NCBI RefSeq assembly: GCF_000379805.1
Contig: NZ_KB903542.1
Span: 74,034 to 117,688, forward strand
Reading direction: 5' to 3'
Source: Lewinella cohaerens DSM 23179
GTDB taxonomy: Bacteria > Bacteroidota > Bacteroidia > Chitinophagales > Saprospiraceae
DNA: 43,655 nt
Made by a program: the position numbers and the translations under genes. The notes under the pieces were generated by a model, which worked only from the letters and a program-made list of their open reading frames with translations, had not been told where the DNA came from and searched no databases. Every line of letters begins with the position of its first letter. Within the stretch, counting starts at the first letter, position 1. Shown one piece after another: positions 1 through 8,108 of the stretch.

Positions 1-504
1 CCTTGCCGAGCCGCAGTTTATGCCGATAAAGCAACGGCTAGCGAGCTCAACTTTCACCATACAGGCAAAAAGCTTTCACAACAATCGCTCAATATTGTCC
101 CGAAGATGCGGGCCTTAGACGAATTTCTGCAAGCACAAGCTCAACATGAACAACAACGTTGGCATGAAGCTCACCCTGAAGTTGTCTTTGCCGCTTTAAA
201 TCAGGAGCAGCCACTGGTTCACAAAAAAAAGACCCGCGAAGGAGAAGCTCAACGCCTAAGCTTACTTGAACCTTATTTTCCAAAAATTAAAGATTGGTAT
301 GTGACCGTCCGCAATCAGTATCCTCGCAAGGAGGTCTTGCCTGATGATATTATCGATGCGCTAGGGTTGGCAGTAGCTGCTTTTCTTGCTAATCACCAAC
401 TTGCTCAAATAATTTACTTCCCAACAGAGGCCGAATACGACGAGACGGGGCTGAGGATGCAGATTGTAGCCGTGAAAGGTACAGCGTACCGCTTGTCTCT
501 ATAG
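1..504 (+). CDS. DUF429 family protein (C-terminal part)
   Basis: The reading frame is open from base 1, so the gene begins outside the window; the first ATG inside (106) is internal. About 167 residues are visible. The segment reading VYADKAT then LSQQSLNI, followed by HPEVVFAALN and KKT.EG..RL, matches the C-terminal half of DUF429, a family with a predicted RNase H-like fold that is often called a predicted nuclease. Near the end DDIIDALGLAVAAF gives the acidic DD..DA pattern typical of the family. Substrate and role are not established. It is followed by a repeat-rich gap before the transporter gene on the same strand. Family assignment is fairly firm; function is not. Confidence 0.85.
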   Translation, partial: PCRAAVYADKATASELNFHHTGKKLSQQSLNIVPKMRALDEFLQAQAQHEQQRWHEAHPEVVFAALNQEQPLVHKKKTREGEAQRLSLLEPYFPKIKDWYVTVRNQYPRKEVLPDDIIDALGLAVAAFLANHQLAQIIYFPTEAEYDETGLRMQIVAVKGTAYRLSL

Positions 505-528
505 CAATCGTTTAGTTTTTTTGGGCGA

Positions 529-541
529 GGTGCGGCGCACC
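529..541. repeat. Palindromic repeat unit GGTGC-N3-GCACC, copy 1
   Basis: GGTGCGGCGCACC is a perfect inverted repeat around one central base. It is followed by GTACTATATT, and copy 2 carries the mirror-image flank, so copies 1 and 2 face each other. Confidence 0.6.
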
Positions 542-604
542 GTACTATATTCAGCTGGATTGCCTGCCTTCAATGGTTTTATTAAAGGTTGGGAAATATA
601 GCGC

Positions 605-617
605 GGTGCGCTGCACC
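605..617. repeat. Palindromic repeat unit GGTGC-N3-GCACC, copy 2
   Basis: GGTGCGCTGCACC is preceded by AAATATAGCGC, which is close to the reverse complement of the flank that follows copy 1. Copies 1 and 2 therefore form a larger inverted repeat (about 529-617). Confidence 0.6.
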
Positions 618-654
618 TTTTTCATCAGACAATATCATTTGCTATAGATAAGAC

Positions 655-667
655 GGTGCTCTGCACC
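655..667. repeat. Palindromic repeat unit GGTGC-N3-GCACC, copy 3
   Basis: GGTGCTCTGCACC is preceded by TATAGATAAGAC and has the same orientation as copy 2. It lies 95 bases upstream of the preferred transporter start. A short outer pair, CTATAGCAA near 500 and TTGCTATAG near 639, is also inverted around this region. Confidence 0.55.
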
Positions 668-762
668 AAAATCGCTAGCCTGAAATGGGAAACTTATTCT
701 TCGCCGACCCTATAAGGTTTTTATCTTGGGGGAATCAATCCACACATCAGTTAACAACGTCT

Positions 763-2034
763 ATGTCTAAAAATTTCCGCTCCCTACTTTTATGGTCAAT
801 TATTGCGGCTGCTTTTATTGGGCCGGGTACGGTTACTACGGCTGCCCGGGTGGGACATGGCTACGGCTTGGGCTTGTTATGGGCCTTAGTGTTTTCTATT
901 CTGGCAACCATCGTACTACAGGAAGCGGCGGCCCGCTTGACCTTGGGTGCCGGTCGGCCGCTGGGTGAAATAATTGGTGCTGAAAACCACAAGTGGAATA
1001 CTTTCCTTTTTGCTGCTGTGGCTTTGGGTTGTGGTGCTTACCAAGCTGGAAATCTGCTAGGGGCGCTGGCTGGGTTACAGCTTTTGGGAGATGTGAGCAA
1101 ATGGTGGCTGCTGTTACTAGGGGTAATTGCTGGAGGGCTGCTGTGGTCGGGTAGTACAAAAATAATAACCCGCAGCTTGGCATTGATTGTTGCGTTGATG
1201 GGGATTGTCTTTGTTTGGGTCGCTTTTGGGGCGGAAACGCTCCCGCAAGAGTGGCTGGCGGGGCTGGTTCCCAAGGTAGAGGAAGGCTCTGCGCTGCTGG
1301 TAGTAGGCTTGATAGGTACTACGATTGTTCCCTATAATTTATTCCTGGCTTCGGGCCTCAGTAAAGGGCAGGATTTAAAAGAAATGCGAACCGGTTTGCT
1401 TCTGGCTATCGTGATTGGAGGCGGAATAACGCTGGCTATTTTACTGAGCGGCACATTGGTAAAAGGAGCTTTTGGCTTCCCTGAACTGGCTTCTGCGCTT
1501 GATGGGCGACTGGCGGGTCGCGGTGGCCTCTTACTTGGCATTGGTCTATTTACAGCGGGGCTTAGTAGTGCAATCACTGCTCCGCTAGCTGCAGCAATAG
1601 CTGGACAGAGCCTGGTGGGTAAAAACCGCCCGGAGTGGGGTTATCAAGGGCGTTATTTTCGCTATACCTGGGGCATCATTCTACTGGCAGGCTTATTATT
1701 CGCACTTACGGATGTGCAACCCGTGCCCGCGATCATTGCTGCTCAAGCATTGAATGGTTTGATTTTACCGCTGGTCGCCGTTTTTCTACTCTTAAAAATC
1801 AACGATCCCAAGGTGCTCACTGGTGTTTATCGCAATCCTGCCTGGCTCAATATCCTCACGGTAGTTATCGTAGGCGTGACTGTCTTTCTGGGTTTGCACA
1901 ATATTTGGTCGGCGATGACAAAGGTTTTTGCTAACCTAAGCACAGTCACAGACAACACCCGCTTTATGATCAACTTTGCGGTAACGGGCCTAGCCTGTCT
2001 GGCTCTGCTTATGCGAATCCGTAGAATAACCTAA
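763..2034 (+). CDS. Nramp-superfamily divalent-metal-type transporter, atypical metal site
   Basis: This is a hydrophobic protein of about 423 residues with roughly 11 membrane segments, the Nramp (SLC11) size. I chose ATG 763 because the extra 26 residues from ATG 685 are polar and unlike the family, while MSKNFRSLLLW leads straight into TM1. TM1 reads GPGTVTTAARVGHGYG where classical Nramp has DPGN. TM6 reads TTIVPYNLFLASGLSKG where the family has A..MPHN. Thus the Asp, Asn and Met that bind metal in canonical Nramps, and the adjacent His, are all replaced. It belongs to the superfamily, but Mn/Fe transport cannot be assumed. It might carry another cation such as Mg, or another solute. It is followed by an AT-rich nested hairpin and faces the convergent gene at 2358. 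Confidence 0.85.
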   Translation: MSKNFRSLLLWSIIAAAFIGPGTVTTAARVGHGYGLGLLWALVFSILATIVLQEAAARLTLGAGRPLGEIIGAENHKWNTFLFAAVALGCGAYQAGNLLGALAGLQLLGDVSKWWLLLLGVIAGGLLWSGSTKIITRSLALIVALMGIVFVWVAFGAETLPQEWLAGLVPKVEEGSALLVVGLIGTTIVPYNLFLASGLSKGQDLKEMRTGLLLAIVIGGGITLAILLSGTLVKGAFGFPELASALDGRLAGRGGLLLGIGLFTAGLSSAITAPLAAAIAGQSLVGKNRPEWGYQGRYFRYTWGIILLAGLLFALTDVQPVPAIIAAQALNGLILPLVAVFLLLKINDPKVLTGVYRNPAWLNILTVVIVGVTVFLGLHNIWSAMTKVFANLSTVTDNTRFMINFAVTGLACLALLMRIRRIT

Positions 2035-2057
2035 ATCCAGGAGAGGGTGGCGGTTAT

Positions 2058-2130
2058 TGAACCATATAAGATCATATAAGTAATTATAAGTAAGAGACTT
2101 ATATGGACTTACAATCCCTTATATGGTTCA
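2058..2130. terminator. Nested inverted repeat, possible bidirectional terminator
   Basis: TGAACCATATAAG (2058-2070) pairs perfectly with CTTATATGGTTCA (2118-2130). Inside lie a second CATATAAG (2073-2080) and a second inverted CTTATATG (2098-2105). The two direct plus two inverted octamers can form alternative hairpins between convergent genes. The stem is AT-rich and lacks a clear U tract, so terminator function is inference. Confidence 0.45.
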
Positions 2131-2145
2131 TTACATTTCAACATA

Positions 2146-2351
2146 AGTCATCCCGAATTTTGGCCTTAGCCAAAATCCAGCCTGACTTTAACTTAGAAAG
2201 AGTTCGTAAATAGCTAAAAAGAGTAATTTATCCGACTATTTATAGAAAACCCCATGATTTCTATTAGTAAAATCATGGGGCTTCGTCTTTAATGATAGGT
2301 TTTGCCATTGGTCAGCACGGATTTTGATGACAATCAAAATTCGGGATGACT
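2146..2351. repeat. MITE-like element, copy 1 (complete)
   Basis: The element is bounded by a perfect 17-bp terminal inverted repeat, AGTCATCCCGAATTTTG at 2146-2162 and its reverse complement at 2335-2351. Similarity between the ends continues imperfectly to about 40 bp. Each end folds into its own small hairpin (ATTTTGGC..GCCAAAAT on the left, ATTTTGAT..ATCAAAAT on the right). A central hairpin, CCCCATGATTT with AAATCATGGGG, spans 2250-2280. There is no coding sequence. The element ends 7 bases beyond the stop of the T9SS gene at 2358. A second copy in the same orientation lies at 8109-8293. Without a transposase, mobility in trans is inference. Confidence 0.85.
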
Positions 2352-2357
2352 CATGTT

Positions 2358-3185
2358 TTACTTCTTAAACACCATAGTACGGGAAGCAGCATTGTTATTG
2401 CTGATTTCCACTGTGTATTGCCCGGCGGCTAGATTGCTCAGGTCGAAAGACAAGTTGTTTGTTCCAGGTACCAAGACTGTATTTTCCTGATGAACAGGCT
2501 GGCCAAGCATACTGTAAATGCGAACCATTGCATCACTCGTTGCTTCCACTTCTACCTGTAGGTTCAATTGATCAACAACAGGGTTAGGGAAAGCATTTAG
2601 GCGAGTAGCCAGGGCGGGCAATTCGCGGGTATTTACGGTTAAGTCGTTTAACACGGTAGGAGAAGTTAAGAAGACCGCTCCATCACCACCGCTACCGCTG
2701 GCATTATTCGCTGCCACTGAAGCTGCGTAGAATTTCACTTCACCAGCGCTGGCGACAGGTGCTGTCCATGGAATTTCGAAAACATTACTTTCACTACGTT
2801 CTGAATGCTCGATATAATCACGGTCATTTAGCGTTGTTACCTGGGTGCCTGCAACCGGTGTAAAGCTACCTCCTTGTTCGTTATCAGCACCGACTAGAGC
2901 TACTGCTTGAAAGCCATAAACCTGAGCACCTTCGTCAGCATTGACGGTGACACGCATGGTGTAATTCTCACCGGCCTCATAGCCTGTAACGACGGCTCCG
3001 TCTTTCAATAACTCTAAGGTCATTGTAGGATTAAAAGCGCCCACCGCATGGCAGTTGCCACAAAAACCAGCAGCTAATGGCCCTCCTGTTCGGTCTTGTC
3101 CTTGTACTGCCCCCGGGCCACTGGAATTCCCTAAAAAAAGTATCCCACAAGAGAGGACAAAAAATAGCATGTAGATAGCTCGCAT
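2358..3185 (-). CDS. T9SS cargo with choice-of-anchor V domain and CxxCH motif
   Basis: This is a secreted protein of 275 residues. It opens with a hydrophobic signal segment (about residues 3-20), then a CGNCH motif (42-46) of the c-type haem-binding pattern. Next comes a beta-sandwich region with TMTLELLKDGAVV and YGFQAVAL, matching the choice-of-anchor V (Reeler-like) domain of Bacteroidota. The last 75 residues are a T9SS type A sorting domain: LNAFPNPVVDQLNL, then GQYTVEISN and a basic end, TMVFKK. It should be exported by Sec, carried across the outer membrane by T9SS and trimmed at the C-terminus. Whether CGNCH binds haem is unknown, although the motif is recurrent in this family. The stop lies 7 bases from the MITE-like element. 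Confidence 0.88.
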   Translation of the reverse strand: MRAIYMLFFVLSCGILFLGNSSGPGAVQGQDRTGGPLAAGFCGNCHAVGAFNPTMTLELLKDGAVVTGYEAGENYTMRVTVNADEGAQVYGFQAVALVGADNEQGGSFTPVAGTQVTTLNDRDYIEHSERSESNVFEIPWTAPVASAGEVKFYAASVAANNASGSGGDGAVFLTSPTVLNDLTVNTRELPALATRLNAFPNPVVDQLNLQVEVEATSDAMVRIYSMLGQPVHQENTVLVPGTNNLSFDLSNLAAGQYTVEISNNNAASRTMVFKK

Positions 3186-3342
3186 AATTGTATTTTGATT
3201 GAAAATGAATAACTCAGAGAAGGAACGAATTTACATGATTATCATGGTTCTATATTTTAAACCAAGGCAATTGTCGCAAAGGCGTTACTGTTTTGTGTAA
3301 CGCCATTATCATAGACGAAGAAAAAAGGAAATTGTTTAAAGA

Positions 3343-3900
3343 TTAGCTCTTTGGTATAAAGCTTTTCTTGGGGTGAAAACCCTTGGCATCTCCATAGAAT
3401 TCGTAGAAATACTTAAAATCGGCTTCTTTATCTCCTGTTGGCATAAATGGTTTATCAAAACGAATCACCCCTTTGCCCCAATCAAAAACACAAAGAACTA
3501 TAGGTACTTTGGCCCTGAGTGCAATATAGTAGAAGCCTGATTTTAATTGATCAACTTTAGCGCGCGTTCCCTCAGGGGCGACAGTGAGACGAAACCGATC
3601 TCGTTTTTCAAAAACATCGGCTACTGCCTGTACAAAATTATTATTCTTACTCCTATCTACCGGTACTCCTCCCATCCAACGAAAAAATTTTTCGAAAGGT
3701 CCGCGAAAAAGAGAATCTTTAGCCACGAAGTGGATTTTTTCACCAATTATCGGGCGTACGCATATACCAATTGGAAAATCCCAATTAGAAGTATGCGGCA
3801 CTACTGCTATCACACATTTCGCAGGCAAAGGGTACGGATATTCAATCCTCATCCCCATGAGGCGCATCCAGAAGCTGGCAAGCGTTTTTGCTAAACCCAA
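3343..3900 (-). CDS. Lysophospholipid acyltransferase family protein
   Basis: The 185-residue protein has the two hallmark blocks of glycerolphosphate acyltransferases: HTSNWD (H36 and D41, the HX4D catalytic pair) and EGTR (110-113), with GGVPVDRSK between them. It is small and lacks a long N-terminal membrane anchor, as in the short PlsC-like family of Bacteroidota. It probably moves an acyl group from acyl-CoA or acyl-ACP to a lysophospholipid or related acceptor at the inner membrane face. The exact acceptor cannot be read from the sequence. It is divergent from the CotH-type gene that starts at 4057, with about 155 AT-rich bases between them that hold the promoters. Confidence 0.85.
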   Translation of the reverse strand: MGLAKTLASFWMRLMGMRIEYPYPLPAKCVIAVVPHTSNWDFPIGICVRPIIGEKIHFVAKDSLFRGPFEKFFRWMGGVPVDRSKNNNFVQAVADVFEKRDRFRLTVAPEGTRAKVDQLKSGFYYIALRAKVPIVLCVFDWGKGVIRFDKPFMPTGDKEADFKYFYEFYGDAKGFHPKKSFIPKS

Positions 3901-4056
3901 TTTTACTATTATTTTATGTCTGGCTAAAATACAACTTTACTGGTACTTGGCTCGTAAAATAGCTAAGTTCAGAATATTTGCGTTTTTTGTATTCTCATTT
4001 AGAGATCAACCAGCGTTATTATTTTACCGTAGGAATTTTAAAAAGCAGGAAAAAAA

Positions 4057-6375
4057 TTGCGTTTCCCTATTATCATTTCCTTATTACTTTTGGCAAGTGC
4101 TCTTGGTGCACAGTCTGTAACGGCTGCTTCACCCGCTGATTCTATTGAGGTACATTTTGAACCTGCTGGTGGGTTTTATCAACACCAGCAACTCATCACT
4201 GTTCATGCGCCAGGGGCTAGCGATATTTTTTATACGCTGGATGGCTCTAAGCCCAACCAGCGTTCGCAGCGTTATTTTCAGCCCATCATTCTGGATGAAA
4301 CAGCTGTCATGAGGGTTGTTGCCTACCTCGACGACGACGCTGGCCGGCCAGTTGGACAAACCTACTTCATTAACGAGCCTAAAACAAACTTCCCTGTTGT
4401 TTCTATTGCTCTACCTCCTTATGTATTGTTTAATCCCGAAACGGGTATTTTTGTTCAGGGCGGGGAAGCTGTAGACTCGGTGTGGCATAAACCTGGTGCT
4501 AATTTTTGGACAAGAAAAGAATACGCCGTTCATTTGGAATTTTTCGAAGCTGATGGCAGCTCCGTTTACAGTAGCCTTTCCGGCATGCGCTTATTTGGTG
4601 GCATGAGCCGGCTATTCCCTCAAAAGTCATTAGCCGTTATTGCCAGAAAGCAGTACGGTGAATCGCGTTTCCGGATGCCCATTTTTGGCGAGGAAGGTAA
4701 AAAGTCTTTCAAGTTTCTCGTTCTCCGCAACAGCGGGAGTGATTATGGGAAAAGCCACTTTCGGGATGGTTATATGACAAGCCTCGTCAAAGGCTGGGAT
4801 TTAGAAACCCAAGATTTTCGCCCGAGCCACGTTTATATCAATGGCACTTATTGGGGAATTTACAACATTAGAGAAAAAGTAAACCGCTATTTCATTGAAA
4901 CCCATAGTGATGGTGTTGATCGAGACAGCATTGACTTGTTAGAGCATTTTTTGGTACGTAAGCGAGGCTCGCGTCGGCATTACCAGGAGCTTCTCGACTT
5001 TTTAGAGCGCTATGATTTAAACTTACAGGCCAATTTTGACCACGTAGCGACCTACATGGAGACGGATAACTTCATGGAGCACCAGATCGCTCAAATATAT
5101 TTTGATAACCGCGACGCAGGTGGCAATATCAAATACTGGCGCCCCGCAACCCCTGGTGGCCGATGGCGGTGGATTCTTTACGATACCGACTGGGGCTACG
5201 GCCTGCACGATGAAAAGGCTTATCGTAGCAATAGTCTGACGTTTCATACCAACCCCAATGGCCCGCACTGGCCCAATCCGCCCTGGAGTACTTACCTGTT
5301 GAGAAAACTACTCCAAAATGAAGGCTTCCAACACCGGTTTGTCAATCGCTTTGCTGATCATCTAAATTCAAGTTTTAGCGCACAACAGGCAACAGCGCTG
5401 CTTGATTCCTTCTATTTCCTCTATCGGCAAGAAATCCCAAGGCACTTGAAACGCTGGCGATTAAGCGAAAAAACATGGGAAAGCCAAGTCTCCATCATGA
5501 GGGATTTTGCTGCAAAAAGACCTGAATATATCCGAGACGAGCTGATGGATGTCCTTGGCGTGGGGCCCGTACGAGACGTTCGCATAAGCTGTAATGAAGG
5601 CGGAAAGGTTTTACTGAACGATTACCTTGAAGTAAATAACTTCAGGGGGTCCTACTTTGCCAATCACCCCATTCACCTCAGAGCAATCCCGGCTTACGGG
5701 CACCGATTCGTCGGTTGGGAACACGATAAAACCGCAGGTCGAGAACTCGATATAGACTTAAAGAGGGATCGAAGATATAACTTCCGAGCACGTTTTGAAC
5801 CTTATGAGCACCCGCTTCAGGATCAGGTGATGATCAATGAAATTTGCCCAAAAAGCAAGGAAACAGATGACTGGATAGAAATTTACAACCATTCAGCGCA
5901 AACGGTGCCCCTCAAAGGATGGGTACTCACGGATCAGCGCAATGAATTTGTTTTTCCCGCAGTAGATTTATTGCCTAACGACTACCTCGTCGTATGCAAG
6001 GACGCCACCAAATTCCGGGAAACCTTCCCCGAAGCTTATAATGTTATCGGAGGGCTCGGGTTTGGATTAAACAAGCGCAAAGAAGTACTCGGGCTTTATG
6101 CCGAAGGCGGAGCTGCTGTAGATAGTTTTGCTTACACCTTACCCCCACTTGATTCTGCCTTCACCCTCAATTTACTCCTTCCTGACCTAGACAATGCTGA
6201 TGTGGAGAATTGGGAATTGCGTACTGGCCTTGGCTCTCCCAATCGAGCCAACCCCTACCTCATCGAAACCAATGTACGCCTGGCGCAATCGCAATGGATG
6301 CAAATAGGCCTGGCTGCAGGAGTATTTGTACTGTGCTTGCTCTTGCTGTATTTGCGCAATAGAGGTGTATTTTAG
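4057..6375 (+). CDS. CotH-kinase / lamin-tail surface protein with C-terminal membrane anchor
   Basis: The start is TTG at 4057, preceded by AGGAAAAAAA. No ATG gives an intact signal peptide, which occupies residues 1-24. Domains in order are: a chitobiase/hexosaminidase C-terminal-like Ig domain (about 30-105, with DIFYTLDGSKPN); a CotH kinase domain (about 115-480) with PQKSLAVIA, RDGYMTSL near 236, INGTYWGIYNIRE and YDTDWGYG at 375-382; an InlB-B-like repeat (about 507-585, GGKV...HRFVGWE); a lamin-tail domain (about 591-700, MINEICPKS...DDWIEIYNHS); and one membrane helix at the very end followed by LRNRGVF. CotH domains are atypical protein kinases in spore coats; in bacterial surface proteins the substrate is unknown. 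The C-terminal helix replaces the usual T9SS tag. The stop is 12 bases from the convergent proB stop. Confidence 0.85.
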   Translation: MRFPIIISLLLLASALGAQSVTAASPADSIEVHFEPAGGFYQHQQLITVHAPGASDIFYTLDGSKPNQRSQRYFQPIILDETAVMRVVAYLDDDAGRPVGQTYFINEPKTNFPVVSIALPPYVLFNPETGIFVQGGEAVDSVWHKPGANFWTRKEYAVHLEFFEADGSSVYSSLSGMRLFGGMSRLFPQKSLAVIARKQYGESRFRMPIFGEEGKKSFKFLVLRNSGSDYGKSHFRDGYMTSLVKGWDLETQDFRPSHVYINGTYWGIYNIREKVNRYFIETHSDGVDRDSIDLLEHFLVRKRGSRRHYQELLDFLERYDLNLQANFDHVATYMETDNFMEHQIAQIYFDNRDAGGNIKYWRPATPGGRWRWILYDTDWGYGLHDEKAYRSNSLTFHTNPNGPHWPNPPWSTYLLRKLLQNEGFQHRFVNRFADHLNSSFSAQQATALLDSFYFLYRQEIPRHLKRWRLSEKTWESQVSIMRDFAAKRPEYIRDELMDVLGVGPVRDVRISCNEGGKVLLNDYLEVNNFRGSYFANHPIHLRAIPAYGHRFVGWEHDKTAGRELDIDLKRDRRYNFRARFEPYEHPLQDQVMINEICPKSKETDDWIEIYNHSAQTVPLKGWVLTDQRNEFVFPAVDLLPNDYLVVCKDATKFRETFPEAYNVIGGLGFGLNKRKEVLGLYAEGGAAVDSFAYTLPPLDSAFTLNLLLPDLDNADVENWELRTGLGSPNRANPYLIETNVRLAQSQWMQIGLAAGVFVLCLLLLYLRNRGVF

Positions 6376-6387
6376 TCTAAGAAAACG

Positions 6388-7464
6388 CTAATAAATCATC
6401 AGGTAATCATAGTGCACCAGCGGCTTTTGGCCCTTCTTGCCCATCAGGTCTTTTGCTTTTTCAGCGTTGTACTGTGCTACGCCAATCCCTACCAGCTCGC
6501 TATCGGGGCCAATAATACTCAGCAGATCTCCTTTTTTAAAACCACCATCTATGCTGACAATACCTACTGGCAGTAGGCTACTCACTTTCGTGGCATCTAT
6601 CAAGACTACCTTGGCACCCTCATTCACCTGAATACGGCCTTGAGTGGTAGGGTGCTGAGCCAGCCACTTTTTAAGATTAGAAGGTTGGGCTTGCGCCGGA
6701 ATACGCGTACAACGACCGTTGCCGGCCAATACTTCTACCAGACTGTTATGCCGCTGCCCGTTGGCCAAGATCACGTCGGCTCCTAAACGGGCCGTGTGTT
6801 GAGCCATTCTTACTTTAGTGGCCATTCCTCCTCGCCCAAAACTTGACTTCACGGGGGCGATGTAAGACCAAACACTCTCATCCGTCGCACTCAAACTCGG
6901 GATCAACTCGGCGGCCGGGTCATCAGGAGCGGCGGTAAGCAGGCCATCTACACTACTGAGGATCACCAAGGTGTCCGCGTTCAGCATCGCAGTGACAAGG
7001 CTAGCGAGTTCGTCATTATCGGTAAACATCAATTCTGTTACGGAAACGACATCATTTTCATTCATGATAGGCACCACTCGGTCGTGCAGCAGGGCTTCCA
7101 GGCAATTTCGCATATTCAGATAGTGCCGGCGATCGCGAAAATCTTCTTTGGTTGCCAATACCTGTCCACAAAGCAACTGATGGCTTGCAAACAACTGCCG
7201 ATAAAGTTCCATCAAGCGAATCTGACCAATGGAAGAAAGCATCTGTCGGCGCACTACAGGGTCCATCTCATCAGCCCCTGGCAACAGCTCACGCCCAGCA
7301 CCTACCGCCCCTGAAGAGACCAGTACCAATTGGTGACCTTCTTTCTTTAGCGTCGCCAATTGATCTACCAAGTGGCTGATGTTGGTTACATCCAAGCTGC
7401 CATCCGGCCGCGTAAGAACGTTGGTTCCTACTTTGACAATAATTTTAGAATTCTTCCTGAGCAT
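6388..7464 (-). CDS. proB: Glutamate 5-kinase
   Basis: The protein has 358 residues, close to the usual 360-370. It catalyses ATP-dependent phosphorylation of L-glutamate, the first step of proline synthesis. The amino-acid-kinase domain shows KVGTNVL near the N-terminus, VSSGAVGAG, NENDVVS, TDNDELASLV and GRGGMATK. The last 80 residues form a PUA domain (GRIQVNEGAKVV...LLPVGIVSI.GGFKKGD). The next step, proA, is not beside it here, unlike many bacteria with a proBA operon. The gene converges on the CotH-type gene with a 12-base gap and no terminator hairpin visible between them. Confidence 0.95.
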   Translation of the reverse strand: MLRKNSKIIVKVGTNVLTRPDGSLDVTNISHLVDQLATLKKEGHQLVLVSSGAVGAGRELLPGADEMDPVVRRQMLSSIGQIRLMELYRQLFASHQLLCGQVLATKEDFRDRRHYLNMRNCLEALLHDRVVPIMNENDVVSVTELMFTDNDELASLVTAMLNADTLVILSSVDGLLTAAPDDPAAELIPSLSATDESVWSYIAPVKSSFGRGGMATKVRMAQHTARLGADVILANGQRHNSLVEVLAGNGRCTRIPAQAQPSNLKKWLAQHPTTQGRIQVNEGAKVVLIDATKVSSLLPVGIVSIDGGFKKGDLLSIIGPDSELVGIGVAQYNAEKAKDLMGKKGQKPLVHYDYLMIY

Positions 7465-7500
7465 AATATTTAGCTGAGTATCGACAAAACTTATTTGGCA

Positions 7501-7523
7501 AATTTAAGGAAGCTTCTTAAATT
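7501..7523. promoter_or_regulatory. Imperfect palindrome upstream of proB
   Basis: AATTTAAG and CTTAAATT arms flank GAAGCTT, 37 bases upstream of the proB start in the divergent proB-mscL gap. A second small inverted repeat, CGTCT-N7-AGACG, lies at 7544-7560. Either could be an operator; nothing else supports it. Confidence 0.2.
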
Positions 7524-7667
7524 GTTACTATCCTGATGAATATCGTCTAAGTTTCAGACGCAAATGAAATTCCCGAAAAAGTCTAAAGGGTACAACTTTC
7601 TACTAAAAATCTTTTTTAGGTTTCAATACAGAAACAACTAACTTTTTTTCATCAAAACAAAACGAAA

Positions 7668-8078
7668 ATGTGGTCAGAATTTAAAGCATTTATCCTTCGA
7701 GGAAACGTATTAGAATTGGCAGTAGCAGTAATTGTTGCAGGTGCCTTTGGTACAATCGTAACCTCCTTTACTAATGACATCATCATGCCTCCAATTGGTA
7801 TGCTCTTGGGCGGCGTAGATTTCTCTGATTTAGCGATGACCCTCCAAGCTGCAGAAATGAATGACGCAGGTGAGGTGGTTAAAGAAGCCGTACAAATCCG
7901 TTACGGAGCCTTTATCCAAACCATTATCAACTTCTTGATTATTGCATTCGCTATCTTTATGTTACTGAAAGCCTACAAGAGCACACAGGAACCAGAACCG
8001 GAAGCCGCTCCAGCTCCCGATCCTGGCCCAAGTACAGAAGATTTGCTAGCAGAAATTCGCGATCTACTTAAAAAGTAG
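7668..8078 (+). CDS. mscL: Large-conductance mechanosensitive channel
   Basis: The 136-residue protein matches MscL over its whole length. The N-terminal amphipathic segment and TM1 contain [21 protein letters not shown]; the [13 protein letters not shown] turn follows; TM2 is [23 protein letters not shown]; and the cytoplasmic helix ends [15 protein letters not shown], almost identical to the E. coli end. A proline/glutamate-rich linker ([14 protein letters not shown]) joins TM2 to that helix. It forms a homopentameric pore in the inner membrane that opens under high membrane tension and releases solutes during hypo-osmotic shock. The MITE-like copy 2 starts 30 bases after the stop, and its central hairpin could terminate the transcript. 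Confidence 0.96.
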   Translation: MWSEFKAFILRGNVLELAVAVIVAGAFGTIVTSFTNDIIMPPIGMLLGGVDFSDLAMTLQAAEMNDAGEVVKEAVQIRYGAFIQTIINFLIIAFAIFMLLKAYKSTQEPEPEAAPAPDPGPSTEDLLAEIRDLLKK

Positions 8079-8108
8079 TAGAATTTTCAATTCATTCACG
8101 AAAACATG

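Noticed and set aside
3547-4120. Plus-strand ORFs opposite the acyltransferase gene
   Set aside because: They are antisense shadows of a well-supported acyltransferase and overlap the real start of the CotH-type gene.
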